Position numbers and translations under genes: made by a program | Notes under the pieces: generated by a model | Seen by the model: only the letters and a program-made list of their open reading frames with translations | What the model was told of the DNA's origin: nothing | Databases searched by the model: none | In this document: piece by piece, positions 6,228-9,749 of the stretch | How positions within the stretch are numbered: the first letter of the stretch is position 1 | Layout: each line of letters begins with the position of its first letter | From: GBS-DC sp964451985 | GTDB taxonomy: Bacteria > Armatimonadota > Fimbriimonadia > Fimbriimonadales > GBS-DC | DNA length: 9,749 bases | Reading direction: 5' to 3' | Assembly (NCBI GenBank): GCA_964451985.1 | Contig: CAYVKB010000078.1 | Span: 1 to 9,749 of the forward strand

Positions 6228-6285
6228 TCGTCGGCGGGACGCGACGGTACGCAGCTTTTCGTAGCGTCGGCGTCCCCGCCGACGA
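6228..6285. repeat. Head-to-head pair of REP-like units (REPIN/BIME-like) behind prcA
   Basis: The unit at 6228-6251 (minus orientation, degenerate) and that at 6260-6285 (plus orientation, GTAG at 6261-6264) face each other with an 8-base spacer CAGCTTTT. Together they can fold into one long hairpin or two small ones. The pair begins 13 bases past the prcA stop and may protect or end the 3' end of the proteasome operon mRNA. Confidence 0.65.
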
Positions 6286-6298
6286 TTGTTTGTGCTAT

Positions 6299-7051
6299 CT
6301 ACAGCCTTCGCAGGAATGGCTCCAGTTGCTCCTGCGGGATGAGGCGGAATCGGTTCTCGCGCAGGGTTTGACGCTCCAGGATGCCGAGTTCCACCTGCGC
6401 TTCGTTGAGCATTTCGCGCAGGCGGTTGCGCCCCGCCTCTTCGGGAACGGTGTCGACGTCTTCCTGCTGGGCGGCTTCATAGGCAATCCCCCACGCTGTG
6501 AGCGCAATCGCCACGCTGGTTTCGTAAGTTGGGATGCTGCTCAGGTTCGCTTCCAGGTAGCGTGTGGCTTGCTCTTCGGCGGTTTGCGTGCCCGCGATTA
6601 TGGCGAATCGCTCGTAAGGGGCGAACTCGCCGTCGTAGTTGAGTGTGTAGAACTGGTCACGTTCGGGCGCATCGTGCAGCTCCGCAAACAGTGCACGTGC
6701 CACGAACGGGGCTGTAAGCGGGTCGCCAAACGCTTTCTTGAGCGCAGGCGAGAGCGCGAAGCCCACCACACGCTGAATGGTCACATCGTCTGGGCTGCGC
6801 ACGAAACCCTCTTGGTGGGAAAAGTCGATCGCCGCGATGCGCAGGTTCTCCACATCCGCCTGATTGCCGATAGCGGAGAACATTAGGCGATCGTAGATTT
6901 CGTACACTTTGCGTCCGCGTCGTTTGAGCGCGAGCAGCAGCACGCCTGCTTCGTAGCTAATGCCAATTACGGGGCTGCCTGCGCGTAGGCGATTGCGGAT
7001 ATACTGAGCACGCTGCTGAAGGTTCTCCTGAAAATCGTAGGGTGTAAGCAT
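6299..7051 (-). CDS. prcA: 20S proteasome alpha subunit
   Basis: This 250-residue protein is the alpha-type subunit that forms the outer heptameric rings of the 20S core. It gates substrate entry and docks the ATPase. It lacks the catalytic threonine start of beta subunits. It shows the alpha pattern: an N-terminal gate/H0 helix segment MLTPYDFQENLQQRAQYIRNRL (about 1-22), then SPVIGISYEAGVLLLAL, KVYEIYDRLMFSAIGNQADVENLR (about 48-71), the DFSHQEGFVRSPDDVT region, and YTLNYDGEFAPYERFAIIAG. These segments align by eye with actinobacterial PrcA. The C-terminal tail is charged and short, without the long acidic extension of some actinobacterial forms. Its ATG overlaps the prcB stop by one base (TGATG), with AGGAGG 9 bases upstream, so equal synthesis with prcB is expected. 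It is the last gene of the operon; pafA does not follow. Confidence 0.95.
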   Translation of the reverse strand: MLTPYDFQENLQQRAQYIRNRLRAGSPVIGISYEAGVLLLALKRRGRKVYEIYDRLMFSAIGNQADVENLRIAAIDFSHQEGFVRSPDDVTIQRVVGFALSPALKKAFGDPLTAPFVARALFAELHDAPERDQFYTLNYDGEFAPYERFAIIAGTQTAEEQATRYLEANLSSIPTYETSVAIALTAWGIAYEAAQQEDVDTVPEEAGRNRLREMLNEAQVELGILERQTLRENRFRLIPQEQLEPFLRRL

Positions 7052-7848
7052 CAGGCGTTGCCTCCTGTGCGGATGGACTGCACGATTTCACGGATGGTCG
7101 CTTCGGGCACCTCGAACACGCCGTCACGCACCGCGTAGCGGGCGGTAGGCAGCACCTTATCGATGCCTCCGGTGGCGGCGTCCAGGTCGGCGGCGATGTC
7201 GAGCAACAGGATCGCCTCACGCAGTGCCTCTTCCATCGGTCGCTCGCTGAAGGGACCTTTGGTTTTGGTGACGTAGTCGAACACGCCGCGAATGCGCTCG
7301 GAGCCGGAACCTGCCGCGCCGTATTCGGGGGTCTCGAAGCGCGCGCCGCTCACATCATAGAAGAAAATTCGCCCGCGATCCTGGTCGGGGTCGTACACGC
7401 TGAGGATAGGGATGAACAGCCCGATACCGCCGAGCGCGTTGGGCAGGTTCGAGGCGAGGGCGCGGCTGACTTCCTGCAGTTTGCCGTCGAGGCTCATGGG
7501 CTGTAGTTGGCTGCGGGCGTAGTACTTGAACGAGTGGCGCAGGTAGCGCACCACCTCCATCGCTCGCCCATAGGCTCCCGCGATGGCGACCAGCGTGTGG
7601 TCGTCCAGCGGGATGATTTTATCGGCGCGGTCGTACATCACAGCGTTGGCGGCGGTGGCGCGTCGGTCGCCTACATTCAGCACGCCACCTTTGAACTTAA
7701 TCGCAATGACGGTTGTGCCATGCACCTCGAGTGCAGCGTTGGGCGCGTGCGCGGGCGCATCGATGGGGTTCAGTAACGGCACGCGCACGCCCGTCTGCGC
7801 CTGATAACGCTGCAAAAGCCCGTAAAAGTCTCCAACTGGTGTATGCAT
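7051..7848 (-). CDS. prcB: 20S proteasome beta subunit (catalytic), with propeptide
   Basis: This 265-residue precursor of the catalytic beta subunit forms the two inner rings of the 20S core. A 44-residue propeptide ends at Gly44, and self-cleavage exposes Thr45 as the N-terminal nucleophile (HG-TTVIAIKF). Counted from that threonine, the conserved Asp17 (VGDRRAT) and Lys33 (RADKIIPL) are in place, so the active site looks complete. Other beta marks are TLVAIAGAYGRAMEV, AAGSGSERI and LLLDIAADLDAATGG, similar to the SGS and ATGG segments of Mycobacterium PrcB. The ATG lies 3 bases after the UBact stop codon. No clear Shine-Dalgarno is seen, so translation is probably coupled to UBact. Order and spacing match the pup-prcB-prcA core of proteasome-bearing bacteria. 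Confidence 0.96.
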   Translation of the reverse strand: MHTPVGDFYGLLQRYQAQTGVRVPLLNPIDAPAHAPNAALEVHGTTVIAIKFKGGVLNVGDRRATAANAVMYDRADKIIPLDDHTLVAIAGAYGRAMEVVRYLRHSFKYYARSQLQPMSLDGKLQEVSRALASNLPNALGGIGLFIPILSVYDPDQDRGRIFFYDVSGARFETPEYGAAGSGSERIRGVFDYVTKTKGPFSERPMEEALREAILLLDIAADLDAATGGIDKVLPTARYAVRDGVFEVPEATIREIVQSIRTGGNA

Positions 7849-7851
7849 AGA

Positions 7852-8040
7852 TTACTGTCCGCTGCGTTGACGATAGCGGCGCGCTTGGTCGGGGTCGACG
7901 CGGCGCATGCGCTTGAGCAGTTCATTCGTATCTGGTCGCTTTACATCAGGCTTGCTAGGTCCGTCGCCATCGCCGCCCGGTCGGGTCAGCGGTTCAGTCG
8001 GTATCGGGCGTCGGACGCGTTCATCCGCTTGTAGTATCAT
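7852..8040 (-). CDS. ubact: UBact-type, Pup-like protein modifier
   Basis: This 62-residue small modifier is the counterpart of actinobacterial Pup. It is expected to be joined through its C-terminal side chain to lysines of target proteins, sending them to the proteasome. The sequence is polar and probably disordered at first (EPLTRPGGDGDGPSKPDVKR, about 16-35). A helical, basic stretch follows (LLKRMRRVDPDQARRYRQR) with C-terminus RSGQ. RPDT...RMRxVDPxQARRYRQRSG is the pattern known for UBact in Nitrospirae and other Gram-negative phyla, rather than the GGQ/GGE of Pup. The terminal Gln62 means Dop must deamidate it to Glu first. Three lysines (30, 34, 43) could accept further modification. 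Its ATG overlaps the dop TGA in ATGA, with AGGAGG 7 bases upstream. The same frame is open further upstream inside dop, but the short form has the normal size. Confidence 0.93.
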   Translation of the reverse strand: MILQADERVRRPIPTEPLTRPGGDGDGPSKPDVKRPDTNELLKRMRRVDPDQARRYRQRSGQ

Positions 8041-9566
8041 GACGACTCCTCCTCGTCGGTTTTGCTCGCCCTGCGGGGCGATTGCAACAGTTGTACAAAT
8101 TCGGTAATCGTGCTTGCCGTCGTCAGACGACGGTTCAAATCGCGTGTGTCGCCCGTGAGCTGGCTCAAGTCCAGCCGCACGGTTTGCTCCTCGTTGCGCA
8201 GGATAATGCGTTCCCAGTTGAGGCTTTCCACCTGCGGAGTGTAGCGCTGCACGCACAGCCCACGGATGGCGGCGCGGGTATCGGTAGGTGGGTTCTGCAT
8301 CGCGTAGTCCACCTCTTCTCGGCTCACCAGCGTCTGCATCCGCCCCTGCTCCACCAGCGCGTAATATAGCCCCTCTACAGGGTCTATATCATGATACGCT
8401 AAATCGAGCGCAATCATCGCAGGGTCGTCCAGAGGCACGCCCTCCGACTCGGCAAACAGGCTCAGCAGCTGTCGCTTGGCGACCCAGTCGAGGCGGTTGC
8501 CCAGCAGCTCCGGGTCTGTTTCCAGCAGGTTCAACACAGTTTCCCACTCGCGCAGGATCCAGTCGGTTTCGGCGTCGCGCCCTGCATAGCGTTCCTGTGC
8601 CGCCTGCAGATAGCGTCGCTGGATGTCGATGGCGCTCATCACGCCGTCGTCGGTCTCGACGAGCCATTTGCCATCGGGGTCGCGCGAGATACTCTGCGCT
8701 GTCTTCACGGGGTCGATAATGAAAAAGTTCGCCGCCCAGCCGTCTTCCAGTAAATCCAGCACCAGCGCAGTCGTTCCTACCTTAAGTGCGGTGGCGTACT
8801 CGCTCATGTTTGCGTCGCCGCAAATCACATGGAGGCGTCGGTAGTCGCGCAAGCGGGCGTGCGGCTCGTCGCGCGTGTTGAAGATGGGGCGACGGTAGAG
8901 CGTTTCCACATTCATCGTGTCCATATAGAAGTCCGCCCGCTGGCTAATCTGGTAGGGGACGCGCGGGTTTGGGTTCACCTCTACGCCTGTCTTGCCCGCG
9001 CCCGCGTAAATCATGCGCGTGGTAAGAAAAGGGGTCATCGTGGATGCCAGCGTGTCGAAGTTCACGGAACGCAGCAGTAGGTAGCTCTCATGCGTGCCGT
9101 AGCTGCTGCCGTGATAGTCGGTATTGTTTTTGTAGAGCTTCACGGTCGCGCCGCTTTGCCGCTGGTAGGCTTGAGCGCACGCCAGAAGGATTCGCTCGCC
9201 TGCCTTATCGTGGGCGATTAAGTCCATCAGCCGTCGGCATTCGGGGGTAGCGTATTCCGGGTGGGCGTGGTCGTTATAAAGCCGTGCGCCGTTGGTCAGC
9301 ACATGGTCGCTGCGCGTCTCGCGTTCGGAGAGGCTGATGGGATGTTCGCGTTCGATTTGGGCGTCGTGGGGGTCAACGGCTAACTGTTCCACACGGAATC
9401 CGCGCATATCGCGGCGGGGGTCTTCGAGGCGGTAATCCCATGCGCCTTTCACGGCGGGGAAGGGGCAACAGCGCAACAGGTTCACGGATTCCAAAATCTG
9501 GTCTGCGACGCCGCGCCCCTCCACATACAAGCCGTATTCAGTCTCTATCCCCAGCAGACGGTTCAC
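8037..9566 (-). CDS. dop: Dop: deamidase/depupylase for the Pup/UBact modifier
   Basis: This 509-residue member of the carboxylate-amine ligase-like Dop/PafA family is cytoplasmic. Dop deamidates the C-terminal Gln of the modifier and removes the modifier from proteins. Seen: GIETEYG with the metal/ATP-binding Glu residues (6-12), a Dop-loop-like insertion (about 62-88), VLTNGARLYNDHAHPEY with the expected nucleophile Asp99, NNTDYHGSSYGTHESY (about 148-162), FNTRDEPHARLRDYRRLHVI, GDANMSEYAT and NPPTDTRA (425-432). The YGTHESY, LTNGARLY-DHAHPEY and NTRDEPHA segments closely follow Mycobacterium Dop. The insertion and its place before the modifier gene favour Dop over PafA. The GTG at 9566 is preferred: TATAAT ends 6 bases before it, and no Shine-Dalgarno is seen. 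A TTG two codons earlier is the alternative. It is first of dop-UBact-prcB-prcA. Confidence 0.93.
   Translation of the reverse strand: MNRLLGIETEYGLYVEGRGVADQILESVNLLRCCPFPAVKGAWDYRLEDPRRDMRGFRVEQLAVDPHDAQIEREHPISLSERETRSDHVLTNGARLYNDHAHPEYATPECRRLMDLIAHDKAGERILLACAQAYQRQSGATVKLYKNNTDYHGSSYGTHESYLLLRSVNFDTLASTMTPFLTTRMIYAGAGKTGVEVNPNPRVPYQISQRADFYMDTMNVETLYRRPIFNTRDEPHARLRDYRRLHVICGDANMSEYATALKVGTTALVLDLLEDGWAANFFIIDPVKTAQSISRDPDGKWLVETDDGVMSAIDIQRRYLQAAQERYAGRDAETDWILREWETVLNLLETDPELLGNRLDWVAKRQLLSLFAESEGVPLDDPAMIALDLAYHDIDPVEGLYYALVEQGRMQTLVSREEVDYAMQNPPTDTRAAIRGLCVQRYTPQVESLNWERIILRNEEQTVRLDLSQLTGDTRDLNRRLTTASTITEFVQLLQSPRRASKTDEEESS
8048..8053 (-). promoter_or_regulatory. Shine-Dalgarno deciding the UBact start
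   Basis: The minus strand reads AGGAGG 7 bases before the UBact ATG, inside the last codons of dop (which encode the acidic EEES end). Combined with the ATGA overlap, it supports translation of UBact coupled to dop and rejects longer upstream starts. Confidence 0.8.
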
Positions 9567-9572
9567 AGGCAA

Positions 9573-9578
9573 ATTATA
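9573..9578 (-). promoter_or_regulatory. Consensus -10 box placed for leaderless transcription of dop
   Basis: The minus strand reads TATAAT, followed by six bases (TTGCCT) and then the GTG of dop. If the box is used, the transcript would start at or next to the G of GTG. The -35 region is poor; the best is TGAACC with an 18-base spacer. The absence of a ribosome-binding site agrees with a leaderless message for the proteasome operon. Confidence 0.5.
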
Positions 9579-9599
9579 CTCGATTTCGGGTGGGTCGGT

Positions 9600-9749
9600 T
9601 CACATCCCCCGCCGGTCGTCATCAGGGCGGCGGCGTGGGTTGTTCCCCTCTTGCTCCAGCGCGTCCAGCAGCTCGCGAAGCATTTTCGCCATCGCGCTGC
9701 GCAGGAGTCCGAACTTCGCGCCGATGTCTTCCTCGATGAACTGCCGCGC
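9600..9749 (-). CDS. C-terminal end of an unidentified protein (5' end off the window)
   Basis: The last 49 codons of a reading frame enter from the right edge and stop at TGA (9602-9600). The visible part is an amphipathic helical stretch (IEEDIGAKFGLLRSAMAKMLRELLDALEQE) followed by a charged, Arg/Asp-rich tail ending RRGM. No family is recognised. It does not end in the GQYL-type tail of the proteasomal ATPase Mpa, and it shows no PafA motif, although only the tail can be seen. It lies 33 bases upstream of dop on the same strand, so it could belong to the same transcription unit. Confidence 0.55.
   Translation of the reverse strand, partial: ARQFIEEDIGAKFGLLRSAMAKMLRELLDALEQEGNNPRRRPDDDRRGM

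Larger units (their letters stand above)
5998..6285 (-). repeat. Array of REP-like GTAG-palindrome units, about 40-bp period
   Basis: Units of about 26 bases recur in the intergenic DNA between the lipoprotein gene and prcA. Complete or degenerate copies lie at 5998-6023, 6148-6173, 6188-6213, 6228-6251 and, inverted, 6260-6285. Cut copies at 6037-6048 and 6123-6132 flank the N gap. Each unit is CGTCGGCG, a 4-base loop (GGGA or AGGA), CGCCGACG, then CTACG. Read on the minus strand this is a GTAG head followed by a GC-rich hairpin, as in REP elements. Start-to-start distances are 39-41 bases. Spacers of 13-15 bases are G-rich: one is pure G, and others are such as GTTGAGGGGTGGGT. The period is not a multiple of three and the array is not coding. 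The copy at 6188 has one stem substitution and that at 6228 a deletion. Confidence 0.8.

Noticed and set aside
5998..6285. CRISPR array
   Set aside because: Repeats of about 26 bases recur regularly, but the spacers are only 13-15 bases, G-rich and low in complexity. One unit is inverted, several units are degenerate, and no cas gene is nearby. The palindrome with a GTAG head fits a REP-like family better.
6290..6886. 198-residue plus-strand open frame opposite prcA
   Set aside because: It is fully antisense to a clear proteasome alpha subunit gene and shows no family motif.
8288..8719. 143-residue plus-strand open frame opposite dop
   Set aside because: It is Arg/Ser/Pro-rich, low in complexity and antisense to a conserved enzyme, so a coding shadow.
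8037..9566. Calling the Dop/PafA-family protein PafA (the ligase)
   Set aside because: Its position before the modifier gene, length of about 509 residues, a Dop-loop-like insertion before LTNGARLY, and the NTRDEPHA and GDANMSEYAT segments agree better with Dop. The modifier ending in Gln also requires a Dop. A tree would settle it.

Overview
The window most likely comes from a Gram-negative-type bacterium of the Armatimonadota or a close relative. This is inferred from three things seen here. There is a DUF1559-type prepilin whose N-terminus carries the LFPVFAQAREKARQ signature common in that phylum. There is a UBact-type (Pup-like) proteasome operon. There is also a lipobox lipoprotein. The DNA is moderately GC-rich, stop and start codons often overlap, and intergenic DNA is short except for one repeat-filled stretch. 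No marker in the window fixes the taxon.

Layout, left to right. (1) 1-74: a poly-G run, one copy of a GTAG-palindrome repeat, and a strong hairpin behind the pyruvate dehydrogenase (PDH) genes. (2) 75-2328, minus strand: PDH E1-beta then E2, translationally coupled; E1-alpha is not adjacent. (3) 2482-3291, plus strand: a secreted pilin-like protein with its own promoter. Its stop codon abuts that of a convergent gene. (4) 3292-4585, minus strand: a macro-domain protein and a family 2 glycosyltransferase with overlapping reading frames. (5) 4605-4810, plus strand: a promoter, tRNA-Leu(GAG) and tRNA-Val(CAC) one base apart. (6) 4887-5936, plus strand: a lipoprotein with beta-propeller-like repeats. 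(7) 5937-6298: convergent intergenic DNA with a hairpin, a roughly 40-bp-period array of REP-like palindromes separated by G-rich spacers, and a 74-base assembly gap. (8) 6299-9566, minus strand: dop, UBact, prcB, prcA, the core of a bacterial ubiquitin-like/proteasome pathway. (9) 9600-9749, minus strand: the C-terminal end of an unidentified gene.

The proteasome operon is the main biological unit. The UBact modifier ends in Gln, so it would need deamidation by Dop before a PafA-type ligase could attach it to target lysines. PrcA and PrcB would form the 20S core. The ligase and the ATPase unfoldase are not in the window. The stop/start junctions in the operon are tightly coupled. A consensus -10 box sits so close to the dop start that the transcript may be leaderless.

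The most unusual non-coding content is the repeat family. Each unit is an 8-bp GC-rich palindrome with a 3-4 base loop and, on one strand, a GTAG head. This is the architecture of REP elements mobilised by RAYT (TnpA-REP) transposases. Units occur at both ends of the window, next to runs of 13-14 G.
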